Assembly: GCF_005871185.1 (NCBI RefSeq) | Contig: NZ_SWKN01000006.1 | Coordinates: 584,014-648,013, forward strand | Origin: Limnobacter alexandrii | Lineage (GTDB): Bacteria > Pseudomonadota > Gammaproteobacteria > Burkholderiales > Burkholderiaceae_B | Direction of reading: 5' to 3' | Length of the DNA stretch: 64,000 nt | Shown here: positions 35,293-43,373 of the stretch, in pieces | How positions within the stretch are numbered: position 1 is the stretch's first letter | How the letters are laid out: each line of letters starts with the position of its first letter | Translations under genes and position numbers: made by a program | Notes under the pieces: model-generated | The model's database searches: none | Seen by the model: only the letters and a program-made list of their open reading frames with translations | Told to the model about the DNA's origin: nothing

Positions 35293-36522
35293 TTAAGCCT
35301 GCGCCACCCACTTTCTATACTGCCTGGTTCTGAAGAAGGTGCCGAATTGTTGTTGCAGCAATGCAAAGGCCGGGCTTACATTTGCGTTTGGGTCCCGACC
35401 AAGGCTGACCCTGTTTAACTGGTGCTTCACCATGGCCATGTAAGCCAGCGACGCCAGCACTTTGTTGTTCCAGGTAATCGGGCGCAGTTCGGGCACGCTG
35501 GCCTGGCCTTGTTTCCACTCTTCAGGCAAATTGGGGTTGAGTGCCAATGCGGTGGCAATGCCCACCAGGCTGATGCCCTCGGTGGTCAGCACTTGCTCGG
35601 CCACGGCTTGGCGGCGAATACCGCCCGTCACCATAATGGGCACGGTGGCCACTGTGGCAATGTCTTTGGCAAACTCAAGAAAATAAGCCTCGCGGGCCAG
35701 GGTGCGGCCATCGCGCGCGCTGCCTTGCATGGCAGGTGCTTCATAGCTGCCACCTGAAAGTTCAATCATGTCCAGCCCCAGCGGGTTGAGCATTTGCACC
35801 ACCGCTTTGGCGTCGTCTTCACTAAAGCCACCGCGCTGAAAGTCGGCCGAGTTAATTTTGACAGCCACTGCAAATTGGCGACCCACCGCAGCGCGAATGC
35901 CCTTCACCACATCGACCAACAAGCGTGCGCGGTTTTCGATCGAGCCACCCCATTGGTCCTTGCGCTTGTTCGTAATGGGCGACAAAAACTGGCTGAGCAA
36001 ATAGCCATGCGCAGCATGAATTTGAACGCCATTGAAACCAAATTGTTCAGCAAGCACAGCGGCTTTAATAAACCGGTTTTTGATGTCGTCGATTTCCCCT
36101 GCGGTCAGCTCACGCGGCGGCGTGAACTGTTTGGAAAAGTTGCCCAAGTCCATGGCCACTTCAGAAGGAGCGACAGTGGCTTGCCCCAAGTTGGCTGGCA
36201 TTTGGCGGCCAGGGTGGTTGATCTGCATCCACACCTGCGCGCCATGCGATTTCGCCGCTTTGGCCCAGCGTTCAAACTGCGCAGCCTGCGAATCGTTTTC
36301 CAGCACCACACCGCCCGGGCCTGTCATGGCTTGTCGGTGCACCATCACATTGCCGGTAATCATCAGGCCCACGCCACCGGCAGCCCAAGCACCGTACAGG
36401 CGTATCAATTGTTCGGAAGGGGCTTGGTCGGCATTGGCCAGGTTTTCTTCCATGGCGGCTTTGGCCAAACGGTTGGGAAGCTGGGTGCCGTTGGGCAGCG
36501 TGAAGGTGTTGAAGAGGCTCAT
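35293..36522 (-). CDS. NADH:flavin oxidoreductase, Old Yellow Enzyme family
   Basis: 409 residues from the ATG at 36522 behind GGAG. FMN TIM-barrel reductase: LPNRLAKAAMEENLA at the start, WMQINHPGRQ, FGFNGVQIHAAHGYLLSQFLSP (active-site His pair and Tyr) and a phosphate-binding VTGGIRR near the C-terminus. Such enzymes reduce activated double bonds of enones and related electrophiles. A divergent MerR regulator and its MerR-type promoter suggest induction by an electrophile or oxidant. Confidence 0.92.
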   Translation of the reverse strand: MSLFNTFTLPNGTQLPNRLAKAAMEENLANADQAPSEQLIRLYGAWAAGGVGLMITGNVMVHRQAMTGPGGVVLENDSQAAQFERWAKAAKSHGAQVWMQINHPGRQMPANLGQATVAPSEVAMDLGNFSKQFTPPRELTAGEIDDIKNRFIKAAVLAEQFGFNGVQIHAAHGYLLSQFLSPITNKRKDQWGGSIENRARLLVDVVKGIRAAVGRQFAVAVKINSADFQRGGFSEDDAKAVVQMLNPLGLDMIELSGGSYEAPAMQGSARDGRTLAREAYFLEFAKDIATVATVPIMVTGGIRRQAVAEQVLTTEGISLVGIATALALNPNLPEEWKQGQASVPELRPITWNNKVLASLAYMAMVKHQLNRVSLGRDPNANVSPAFALLQQQFGTFFRTRQYRKWVAQA

Positions 36523-36550
36523 GTGGTTCTCCAGGGTTGCAATGGAGCAA

Positions 36551-36581
36551 ACAATAAGCTTAAAGTGAACTTGAGGGTCAA
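36551..36581 (-). promoter_or_regulatory. MerR-type promoter of the Old Yellow Enzyme gene
   Basis: On the minus strand TTGACC (36576-36581) and TATTGT (36551-36556) are separated by exactly 19 bp. The spacer holds an imperfect dyad (TCAAGT ... ACTTTAA). The over-long 19-bp spacer is the hallmark of promoters activated by DNA-distorting MerR proteins. Confidence 0.65.
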
Positions 36582-36619
36582 TACCCAAGAGTAAAAAAAC
36601 TACATGCGGTTGGCGGATA

Positions 36620-36650
36620 TTGACCTTCAAGTCCACTTGAATCTTAAACT
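36620..36650 (+). promoter_or_regulatory. MerR-type promoter of the merR gene
   Basis: TTGACC (36620-36625) and TAAACT (36645-36650) are separated by exactly 19 bp. The spacer contains the perfect inverted repeat TTCAAGT-CC-ACTTGAA (36626-36641), closely related to the dyad of the divergent promoter. Confidence 0.7.
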
Positions 36651-36685
36651 GCGAAAGCAAATACCTTTGACAGGACATTACTCCC

Positions 36686-37099
36686 ATGAAAATTGGCGAA
36701 TTGGCCAAGCGCAGCGGTTTGTCTGCGGCCACCATCCGGTTTTACGAATCCAAGGGTTTGATAACCGCAGTTAGCCGCAAAGCGAATGGTTACCGCGAAT
36801 ATCCGCTGGAGGCTGTTGCAGTGTTGAACATTATCGCCAACGCACAGCAAACCGGTTTTACGCTGGATGAAATTCGACAGGTGATGCCCGGTAATTTGAG
36901 CAACTGGAAGCACGAGGAACTGGTGGGCATGTTGAAGAAAAAAGTGGCCGACATTGAAGCCATGGAATTGAAGTTGGCTCAAGGCAAGTCGCAGTTGCAA
37001 AACATGATCAAGCTAATCGAAGGCAAGCCCGAGGACATGGATTGCGACGACAATGCCAACCGTATTTTGCGGGACATGGGAATTTTGAAGGCGGGTTAG
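36686..37099 (+). CDS. MerR-family transcriptional regulator
   Basis: 137 residues. The N-terminal winged helix begins MKIGELAKRSGLSAATIRFYESKGLI and NGYREY, followed by the long dimerisation helix (about residues 75-112) and a short C-terminus with a single Cys in EDMDCDDNANR. The paired cysteines of CueR- or ZntR-type metal sensors are absent, so a redox, aldehyde or small-molecule signal is more likely. Divergent from the Old Yellow Enzyme gene with twin 19-bp-spacer promoters between them. Confidence 0.92.
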   Translation: MKIGELAKRSGLSAATIRFYESKGLITAVSRKANGYREYPLEAVAVLNIIANAQQTGFTLDEIRQVMPGNLSNWKHEELVGMLKKKVADIEAMELKLAQGKSQLQNMIKLIEGKPEDMDCDDNANRILRDMGILKAG

Positions 37100-37127
37100 C
37101 CGCGAGCGTTTGGTCTGCGGCTTTATT
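37098..37127 (+). terminator. Rho-independent terminator after merR
   Basis: AGCCGC and GCGGCT form a 6-bp stem with a 13-base loop that starts in the stop codon, followed by TTTATT. Short stem and T tract, so moderate support. Confidence 0.5.
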
Positions 37128-37512
37128 AATGCAAACCCAGCTTGGCTATTGCTGCCAATATTCCAATCGCAATGCACACCGAGAATAAATAGCCCAGTAC
37201 CACATAAACAAACAAACGGCTTGCAACATTGAACCACAGTGGGACTTGCTTGTGCATATCACCGAAGCCACGCACTCTTCTAAAAATGGGTATCGAGATC
37301 GCCAGCGAAAAGAGCAGTGTACGTATCCAGCTTGAAGGGAAATATCGATAGGCAGCTGACTCAAACTCGCTGAAATGAGGCGGGCGCACATATTGATCGA
37401 TCACCGATTGGGGGGTCAACCAAGTCAGTAACGTTAAACTCAATGGCAACATAACCGGGATAATCACGATGCTGAACCCAATGACCCACATGGTAATTTC
37501 GATCATCTGCAT
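37126..37512 (-). CDS. Small membrane protein, candidate immunity protein
   Basis: 128 residues with hydrophobic segments at about 7-30, 63-77 and 97-124; no family recognised. It overlaps the 3' end of the upstream candidate toxin gene by 10 bp (an ATG at 37506 would give an ATGA overlap). A small multi-pass membrane protein encoded directly behind a protein with a glycine-rich, membrane-inserting C-terminus is the usual layout for a pore-forming effector and its immunity protein. That role is inference from context. Confidence 0.5.
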   Translation of the reverse strand: MQMIEITMWVIGFSIVIIPVMLPLSLTLLTWLTPQSVIDQYVRPPHFSEFESAAYRYFPSSWIRTLLFSLAISIPIFRRVRGFGDMHKQVPLWFNVASRLFVYVVLGYLFSVCIAIGILAAIAKLGLH

Positions 37513-38558
37513 AGCTGACCTACGCCGGTCGCACTGACCAAATCCATTTTGTTTCCAAATTGATCATATAGAAACTGACCACTGGTTTTGCCTGCCTCTT
37601 GTGCAAAGTAGCCACCCGCAGCAGATGCAATCAAGGCAACGCCCCAACCCACCGGGCCGCTAACAACCAGTGCTCCGACTGCAATACCTGCCAGAATTCC
37701 GCCTGCGGAGCCAACAATTAAGCCCATTCCGTCTACCCAAAGTAGTTCATTTTTCCTCTGATTGTCTCTGGCGGAAGCAATCTTCCCGCACGCCCCTGCC
37801 ACTCCAAATCCGGTAAGCAACACGCCGCCAGTTTTCGCAAACTTGCTCAGTTTTGCCATCCGCTCGGCATGCTTGACGAACACTGGCGATGGGTTTACAC
37901 CCACCGCGCGGTTTTGATACAGCACGTTGAATGAATTCTGCCCACCGTGCATGTGGCGCCCCATCCACCCTAATTTCTTCAGGTAATTGTTCAATATGTC
38001 CTGCTGGCGCAACTGGTATTGGCGAGCACTCAACTTACCCGCCAAGCGTTCACTGTTCAATTGCTGCAACTGTCCAATTACACTTCGGTTTTGCGGTCCA
38101 CTCAAATAACCCAGAACCCCCAAGCCCAAACCTGCAAAGTCGGTGACATGCTGGGTGTCGTTGCTTATCCTGGCCAGAAATTCATACATTCCACGCTCCG
38201 CTGGGTCTGCGGGTACAAAGTTGCGAGCGGTATCTATCAGCGCAAACTCACCCCCGCCATTCACCACTTGGCGAATGCGTGCTTTTACAACATTGGGGTT
38301 CATGCAAAAAATGGTTTCGGGGTCGTGTGAAATAAAATCAAGCGTGCGCGGGGCGTGGCTGCCCAAGGCCATTCGTGGGTTTTTCACGTTGGGGTTTAGT
38401 GCAATCAAGTATTCCAGCAAGGTTGAGAAAATCGGCTCTTGCCCCGGCAAAATTCCATAGCTGTGAGTGATCACGTCGTACAAGGAATGTTGAGGCTGTG
38501 GAATATAAAACGCGGGCTTGGTGAGTGACAGTTTTCCGAAGCTGGAATTGAACATCAT
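37503..38558 (-). CDS. Candidate membrane-active toxin with LysM-like N-terminus
   Basis: 351 residues, no known family recognised overall. Residues about 17-62 (YIPQPQHSLYDVI, then LLEYLIALNPNVKNP) resemble a LysM-type module. Residues about 240-322 are glycine-rich and hydrophobic (KTGGVLLTGFGVAGACG, GLIVGSAGGILAGIAVGALV, VGWGVALIASAAGGYFA), like the helical hairpins of pore-forming or membrane-depolarising effectors. There is no signal peptide, so it would need a dedicated secretion route such as type VI; no secretion genes are in view. It is followed by a membrane protein gene that overlaps its stop codon. Confidence 0.5.
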   Translation of the reverse strand: MMFNSSFGKLSLTKPAFYIPQPQHSLYDVITHSYGILPGQEPIFSTLLEYLIALNPNVKNPRMALGSHAPRTLDFISHDPETIFCMNPNVVKARIRQVVNGGGEFALIDTARNFVPADPAERGMYEFLARISNDTQHVTDFAGLGLGVLGYLSGPQNRSVIGQLQQLNSERLAGKLSARQYQLRQQDILNNYLKKLGWMGRHMHGGQNSFNVLYQNRAVGVNPSPVFVKHAERMAKLSKFAKTGGVLLTGFGVAGACGKIASARDNQRKNELLWVDGMGLIVGSAGGILAGIAVGALVVSGPVGWGVALIASAAGGYFAQEAGKTSGQFLYDQFGNKMDLVSATGVGQLCR

Positions 38559-38632
38559 TAAAGAGGAGAGTTGCCGAATTGGGCATTCAAGCTTTTATGG
38601 GAAACACTGTCAAAAAATGCAGATTTGAGTCG

Positions 38633-38753
38633 CTAAAAGTAGGTAGGCATGAAAGGTTGATTAATTTGGCAAAAGCCACCGCTCCCCAGAATGACATCGC
38701 CAGCATCTGGATTACTGGCAATCCACTTGATGAATTCAGTATATTGACGCTTC
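38633..38753 (-). pseudogene. Remnant of a second HigB-like toxin gene
   Basis: Directly after the antitoxin stop codon, the minus strand encodes EFIKWIASNPDAGDVILGSGG, matching EFINWIANNPDAGDVIPGSGG of the intact toxin. The DNA of 38676-38738 aligns with 39206-39268 with about ten differences in roughly 64 bases by eye. The frame then diverges and stops at 38633; the N-terminal and C-terminal parts of the toxin are missing. A decayed partial duplication. Confidence 0.75.
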
Positions 38754-39035
38754 TTACGCGCCGATCTCTCGCAGCACTTCAGGATGACTAACCGCAACTT
38801 TTAGCAGGGTTTTTGCCGCACCAGTTGGGCTGCGGCGGCCCTGTTCCCAATCCTGCAAAGTGCGCGCAGAGACACCTAACAAAGAGGCAAATGCTTGCTG
38901 AGACAATCCCATTTTGGCACGCGCTTCTGCCGCTGGAGATAACTCGACTTGGCTTGTACGTGCGGCCTTGCCTTGGCGCATTTGTTTCACAGACTCAAGT
39001 AAGTCATCTTGAAATTTTTTCATTTCAGAGTCCAT
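38754..39035 (-). CDS. HigA-type antitoxin (XRE family)
   Basis: 93 residues. The C-terminal half holds an XRE helix-turn-helix: ARAKMGLSQQAFASLLGVSARTLQDWEQGRRSP. The N-terminal half is charged and flexible and probably binds the toxin. It overlaps the toxin gene by 11 bp and is second in the operon, the usual HigBA order. It should bind the palindrome upstream of the toxin gene and repress the operon. Confidence 0.9.
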   Translation of the reverse strand: MDSEMKKFQDDLLESVKQMRQGKAARTSQVELSPAAEARAKMGLSQQAFASLLGVSARTLQDWEQGRRSPTGAAKTLLKVAVSHPEVLREIGA

Positions 39036-39339
39036 CTTCTACTCCCTTTTTCAATTCAGTTAAAAAGGCGGTCGGAAGCTTATCGAACTTGGCCTTTTTG
39101 TACACGATGAGCAGCCAAATTGCCGCTTCAGTCGCATTGAAATAAATTATCCTAGCGCCATCTCGCTTACCTTGGCCAGCAGATGACCAACGAACTTTCC
39201 TACACCCACCGCTTCCAGGAATTACGTCGCCCGCATCTGGGTTATTGGCAATCCAGTTGATGAATTCAATACGCTCGATATCTGACCACACATCACTGGC
39301 GTATTTTTGAAATATTGGGGTTTCGGCTACGGTCCTCAC
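39025..39339 (-). CDS. HigB/RelE-type toxin
   Basis: 104 residues from GTG 39339; the frame upstream has no better start and would read through the operator. The sequence FINWIANNPDAGDVIPGSGGCRKVRW, then KRDGARIIYF and LLIVYKKAKFDKLP, matches HigB-2-like RelE-family toxins, ribosome-dependent mRNA interferases. Toxin-first order with the antitoxin overlapping its end. Confidence 0.88.
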   Translation of the reverse strand: MRTVAETPIFQKYASDVWSDIERIEFINWIANNPDAGDVIPGSGGCRKVRWSSAGQGKRDGARIIYFNATEAAIWLLIVYKKAKFDKLPTAFLTELKKGVEDGL

Positions 39340-39346
39340 ACACGAG

Positions 39347-39369
39347 AATATACGGCAATGCCGTATATT
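39347..39369. promoter_or_regulatory. Perfect 10-bp inverted repeat, toxin-antitoxin operator
   Basis: AATATACGGC and GCCGTATATT flank a 3-base spacer, 7 bp upstream of the toxin start. The A+T-rich ends could double as the -10 region. Its position fits autorepression by the XRE antitoxin. Confidence 0.75.
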
Positions 39370-39423
39370 TGACAATACCTTGGTAGAGTTAGGGGCTGAT
39401 ATTCGGCCGGAGCGGACATTCAA

Positions 39424-39764
39424 ACCTTACCGTTAACTGTCGGCAATCGGCTAAAAGCGTACAGTTACAGAAGTCAAAAATGGTGGAACAGCCAGAAGTG
39501 TGCTATCAACTTAAAATTACATTGTTTACCAGCAAAAATAGTAGCTTTTAGGCCGGATTAATGTATTCGATGGCTATATCAAAGCCGATGTAGGTAGAGT
39601 GTTGCAGGAGACGCCGCCGCGATTCGGCACTGCTTCTCTCGGAGCAACGCCGGCGCACTCATTTGGTCTATGTAAGTTGTGCCGATTTACAGACAGCGCC
39701 GCACCCATCACAGAAAACATGGGATGAAGATGTTGGCGATAGACTAGACGATGCTTTGGGAGAC
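39424..39764. other. Gene-poor region between the toxin-antitoxin pair and the GHKL gene
   Basis: About 340 bp without a convincing gene. It presumably holds the promoter of the GHKL ATPase gene. The 39590-39665 part is more G+C-rich than its surroundings and may be left over from an earlier insertion; nothing was recognised in it. Confidence 0.4.
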
Positions 39765-41732
39765 ATGGTGGCCGATTCTTCAAATACTAAAAACTTGCAG
39801 CAAGAAGATCTCTTCTATGAAGACAGATTTCTTGAGAGCTGGGCTGGCTCTATCATTACCAATCCGAGCACCGCGATTGTTGAACTTGTCGCCAACTGCT
39901 GGGATGCATACGCCACTGAAGTCAGCATAACTTGGCCCGACCCGAAAAATCACCAGCAATTTTCCATCTCTGATAATGGAAAGGGAATGACACATGCAGA
40001 ATTTGATTATATCTGGCGAGCTCTATCCTATAACCGCATAGCCAAGGGTGGCGATACATCGGCACCGCCTCCTGGTGTAGAAGGTATTCCGCGGGTCGTG
40101 TTCGGCAAGAATGGAAAAGGGCGGTTTGCCAGTTTTTGCCTCACAAAAAGCTACCAAATTACGTCAATCAAAGATGGTCAGAAGTTCGTCTGTAAAGTGA
40201 GCAGGACACCCAGCAGGCCACTTGTTACCAAACTTGTGGAGTTCATCGATAAAGGTGTGAGCGGACATGGAACGACAATCACAGGTGAAGGTGATATCCG
40301 ACAAATCAACCTGTCCGTAGAGCAAGTACGTGAACTTCTGGGGGGGCGGTTTCTTGCAAATCCTTCGTTCAAAGTTATTCTAAATGGCACTCCCATTTCA
40401 TTTGCCGACATCAGCGGGTCGTCTCTTTCTGTTTTAGACGTTGAGGTTCCAGGTTACGGTACGGTCAAGATCTACCACATCGACACGCGAAAAGCCGACA
40501 AGACTACGAAGCAACATGGCATCGCGTGGTGGGTCATGAACCGTGCTGTAGGTGAATGTCGTTGGCGTGGTGCTGACGTTGAACGCATTCTCGACGGAAG
40601 GACGGAGAAGGCCAAGCGCTTCACCTTTATCGTTCAGGCTGATTTCCTCAATAAGGCGAACGCCGTTAAGGAGGACTGGTCAGGCTTCGTTGAAGAAAAT
40701 CCAGCGTGGGAGGCAACTAGGCCAATTGTCCAAGACAAAATTCGAGAGATCATTGGCAACACCAGTGCGGCTGAACGCGAGGATAAGCGTATGGCGGTCC
40801 TTGACCGAGTGGGGCAGTCGGTCAACACCCTCCCTCTTTTGAGCAAGGATCGCGTCACTGCATTCGTTAACGAGGTTGTGAATATCTGCCCAAACTTCGG
40901 AGAGCAGGAGATCGTGCAGCTAGCTAGTATTTTGGCCAAACTAGAGAAGAGCAAGTCACAATATGGTTTGCTAGAAATATTGCATAATCAGGACCCGCAC
41001 AATCTAGATGCCCTTCACGAAGTTCTAAGCCAGTGGACCATTGGCATGGCAAAGATCGTCCTTGACGAAATTCAAGGTCGCCTTAAAGTAATTAACGAAC
41101 TACGTATAAAGATTCAAGTTGCGGGTATCGATGAGGTTAAGGAACTCCAGCCACTTTTTGCCAAAGGCTTGTGGATGTTCGGAGATAAATTTGAATCTAT
41201 ACATTTCACGTCCAACAAAGGCATGACAACGGTCATTCGCGAGCTTTTTGACGGGAAGGCTGACAAGGCTTCATTAAACAGACCAGACTTCGTAATCCGT
41301 GGTGATAGCAGTACTGGTTTTTACTCCCTTCCATCCTATAACGACGATCATCAAGAGGTGGGTGTGGGTCACCTCGTAATTGTTGATCTCAAGACTACCA
41401 AGCTTCCACTCGGGTCCAAGGAAAAGGAGCAAATTTGGAAGTATGTGAAAGAGTTGAAAAAAAAGGGGTATATCCAGCCTGACACACGGGTTGATGGCTT
41501 TATTCTTGGGGATCAGATTGAGAGTGGTGAGGGCGGCACCCGCACCGAAGACAACGAGAAAGTGAAGATTCAGCCATTGTTGTACAGCGTCATATTGAGT
41601 CGGGCTGAACAACGCCTTCTGAAGCTCTATGAGAAGGTCAAAGAAGCTCCATTCCTTTTGTCGCAGCAAGAAGAGTTGGATAAGTTTATTGAGCCCATAG
41701 ATGTGCAACAGCTAGGCCTGCTGGAGAGGTAA
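39765..41732 (+). CDS. GHKL (HSP90-like) ATPase with PD-(D/E)XK-like C-terminus
   Basis: 655 residues from the ATG at 39765; a TTG at 39663 in the same frame would add 34. The N-terminal ATPase shows the N box AIVELVANCWDAYA (Glu40, Asn44), DNGKGM (Asp70) and the lid FGKNGKGRFA (about 114-122), as in HSP90, MutL and MORC proteins. Near the C-terminus NRPDFVIRG (about 505) and LVIVDLKTTK (about 540), followed by QIWKYVKELKKKG, fit the D...DxK and Gln/Tyr helix of PD-(D/E)XK nucleases. An ATP-driven DNA-processing defence protein is inferred. It is convergent with the reverse transcriptase gene (11-bp gap) and more A+T-rich than the core genome. Confidence 0.75.
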   Translation: MVADSSNTKNLQQEDLFYEDRFLESWAGSIITNPSTAIVELVANCWDAYATEVSITWPDPKNHQQFSISDNGKGMTHAEFDYIWRALSYNRIAKGGDTSAPPPGVEGIPRVVFGKNGKGRFASFCLTKSYQITSIKDGQKFVCKVSRTPSRPLVTKLVEFIDKGVSGHGTTITGEGDIRQINLSVEQVRELLGGRFLANPSFKVILNGTPISFADISGSSLSVLDVEVPGYGTVKIYHIDTRKADKTTKQHGIAWWVMNRAVGECRWRGADVERILDGRTEKAKRFTFIVQADFLNKANAVKEDWSGFVEENPAWEATRPIVQDKIREIIGNTSAAEREDKRMAVLDRVGQSVNTLPLLSKDRVTAFVNEVVNICPNFGEQEIVQLASILAKLEKSKSQYGLLEILHNQDPHNLDALHEVLSQWTIGMAKIVLDEIQGRLKVINELRIKIQVAGIDEVKELQPLFAKGLWMFGDKFESIHFTSNKGMTTVIRELFDGKADKASLNRPDFVIRGDSSTGFYSLPSYNDDHQEVGVGHLVIVDLKTTKLPLGSKEKEQIWKYVKELKKKGYIQPDTRVDGFILGDQIESGEGGTRTEDNEKVKIQPLLYSVILSRAEQRLLKLYEKVKEAPFLLSQQEELDKFIEPIDVQQLGLLER

Positions 41733-41743
41733 TCCGGGGAGAC

Positions 41744-43282
41744 TCAAACGCCCTTCGCCCACTTGGCTAAAGCCTTTTCAAAAGGTCTTTGCAAAACCTG
41801 CCGGTTCAAAAAGAACTTACGCTCATCCTTTGCTAAGCCAGTTACAGCAAAGAGCATAGCCCGCCTTTGCCATGGGTCCATTGAACTAAAGTCCTCCTTT
41901 AGCTCACGGACCCAGTCATGAGCATTATTCATACGCGCTGCCAAAATCACCTCGCGCCGAATAAATGCATCGGCGGATTGAAACATAGCTCGCAATTTGT
42001 CGAAATGATTAATGTGCTCGTTGCGTGTAAAAGAGCTAATTATCAATAGCCTGAAATACTCGCTTGTTTTGACCTCTGGTTTCTTTAGTAGTTGGAGAAG
42101 CTTCGTTCCAATTTGCTTCCAATCCTTCGCGGGAATTGACTGGACTGAGCTGAGGTAGAAGCAGATATTGGCAAAACAAGGACCCAAAGAATCCAGGTTC
42201 TCCAATGATACTTTTATAGCTCCGGGGTGGCCGATCTGAGCGAGCCGGCGATAGAACCAGCGCAAGCGAATGTAGTCCACAGGCTCTGCGGAAATGTAGT
42301 CTTCGATGACCGTTCTGATAGATTCTTCAGAGATGGAAGCCCAGTCATCGGGCGATACCTGCGCGAACGAGATCGTTTTGTAGGGATCCCCTCCCGAGTA
42401 TTTTCGAATGATTTTGAGCAATGATCTTTCGTCCGCATTGATCGGGCGATCCTCGATCATCTCTGCGCAAATACGGCGGAACTCACTGGGCTCATAGAAT
42501 TTGGTCTTGTGTCGTTGCAATGTGAGTCGTTGTTGCTTATCCAAAACGGTTGCGATGGTAGAGAGGGCGGCCCTTGCCTCTCTCTCGTTCTTGCAGAAGA
42601 CCACCATGTCATCCGCATACCGAATATGACGGATGCCCGCCGACGCCAGGCTGTTATCAACGGGAATCAAGGTGGCCTCTGCTATCAGATGAATCGGATG
42701 AGGTCCCACCGGCACACCTCTGGAAACCCCCGCAGTCGTTGACTCAAGTAAGCCGACGATCCACTTTATTGCTTGATTCGGTAGTTCAGCCGCTATCAGT
42801 TGATTCTCGACTGTGTGGTGGTACACCTGATTGTAGAAATCAGCGACATCACAGTAAAGGATGTGGCTGTACTTGGCTGCACCACGATCTGCTGCCGTCC
42901 AAAAGTTATTCCAAGCGTTTTTGTTACTGTACAGCCCCTCGTCTGGCGTTGGATTGAATCTGTAGCTGAATACACGACGAGCATCCAGTCTTAGATTTTC
43001 GATTTGCTGCCCGAATTGATAAACTAGTGCTGAGAGGATGATCGAGTCTTGCGGGTCTAATTGAGTGGCTTGTCTGTAAGAAACTTCATCTTTAGGTACC
43101 AAAAATCGGCGACAGCTACCGGCGGGTAAAGAACTGAGGTCAGCTTCTACGATTTGCTGGACAAAATGAGACTTCTCAGCGACCACGGCTTCGATTTCCA
43201 GTACTCTGGGAAAAAGGTCTCCGTCCGAGTGCATATGCACGAAGTCAAGAGCCCAAGCAACTGAGGCGGCATCGAGTACCAT
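41744..43282 (-). CDS. Reverse transcriptase of the defence-associated (UG/Abi) kind
   Basis: 512 residues. The polymerase core is clear: RRFLVPK (59), catalytic Asp in YCDVADFYNQVYHH (about 143-156), RGVPVGPHPIHLIAE (188-202) and the YADD box at 222-225 with a preceding IRHIR. There is no maturase/thumb X domain or HNH endonuclease as in group II introns. Residues about 330-512 are a long helical region resembling the alpha-repeat C-termini of Abi and unknown-group (DRT) reverse transcriptases. No retron-like msr/msd was recognised. Last gene of a four-gene minus-strand series with DUF4145, kinase and a multi-TM protein. DRT subtype cannot be assigned. Confidence 0.85.
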   Translation of the reverse strand: MVLDAASVAWALDFVHMHSDGDLFPRVLEIEAVVAEKSHFVQQIVEADLSSLPAGSCRRFLVPKDEVSYRQATQLDPQDSIILSALVYQFGQQIENLRLDARRVFSYRFNPTPDEGLYSNKNAWNNFWTAADRGAAKYSHILYCDVADFYNQVYHHTVENQLIAAELPNQAIKWIVGLLESTTAGVSRGVPVGPHPIHLIAEATLIPVDNSLASAGIRHIRYADDMVVFCKNEREARAALSTIATVLDKQQRLTLQRHKTKFYEPSEFRRICAEMIEDRPINADERSLLKIIRKYSGGDPYKTISFAQVSPDDWASISEESIRTVIEDYISAEPVDYIRLRWFYRRLAQIGHPGAIKVSLENLDSLGPCFANICFYLSSVQSIPAKDWKQIGTKLLQLLKKPEVKTSEYFRLLIISSFTRNEHINHFDKLRAMFQSADAFIRREVILAARMNNAHDWVRELKEDFSSMDPWQRRAMLFAVTGLAKDERKFFLNRQVLQRPFEKALAKWAKGV

Positions 43283-43373
43283 AACTTTGACCTGTAAGAC
43301 TTAATTTGTTTTTTCGAAGAATAACAGTGATGTCCGCTTACGCCAATAATACCAATCGATCGTAGGCATGGCG

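Noticed and set aside
38579-38791. 70-codon plus-strand frame over the toxin remnant
   Set aside because: It is antisense to the decayed toxin copy and to the antitoxin end; the protein sense lies on the minus strand.
39574-39783. 69-codon minus-strand frame between the HigBA pair and the GHKL gene
   Set aside because: It has no recognisable domain, overlaps the GHKL N-terminal frame and has unconvincing composition; treated as chance.
43283-43373. Retron-type msr/msd next to the reverse transcriptase
   Set aside because: No long inverted repeat pair flanking a msr-like RNA could be seen by eye, and the reverse transcriptase lacks features that would point to a retron.
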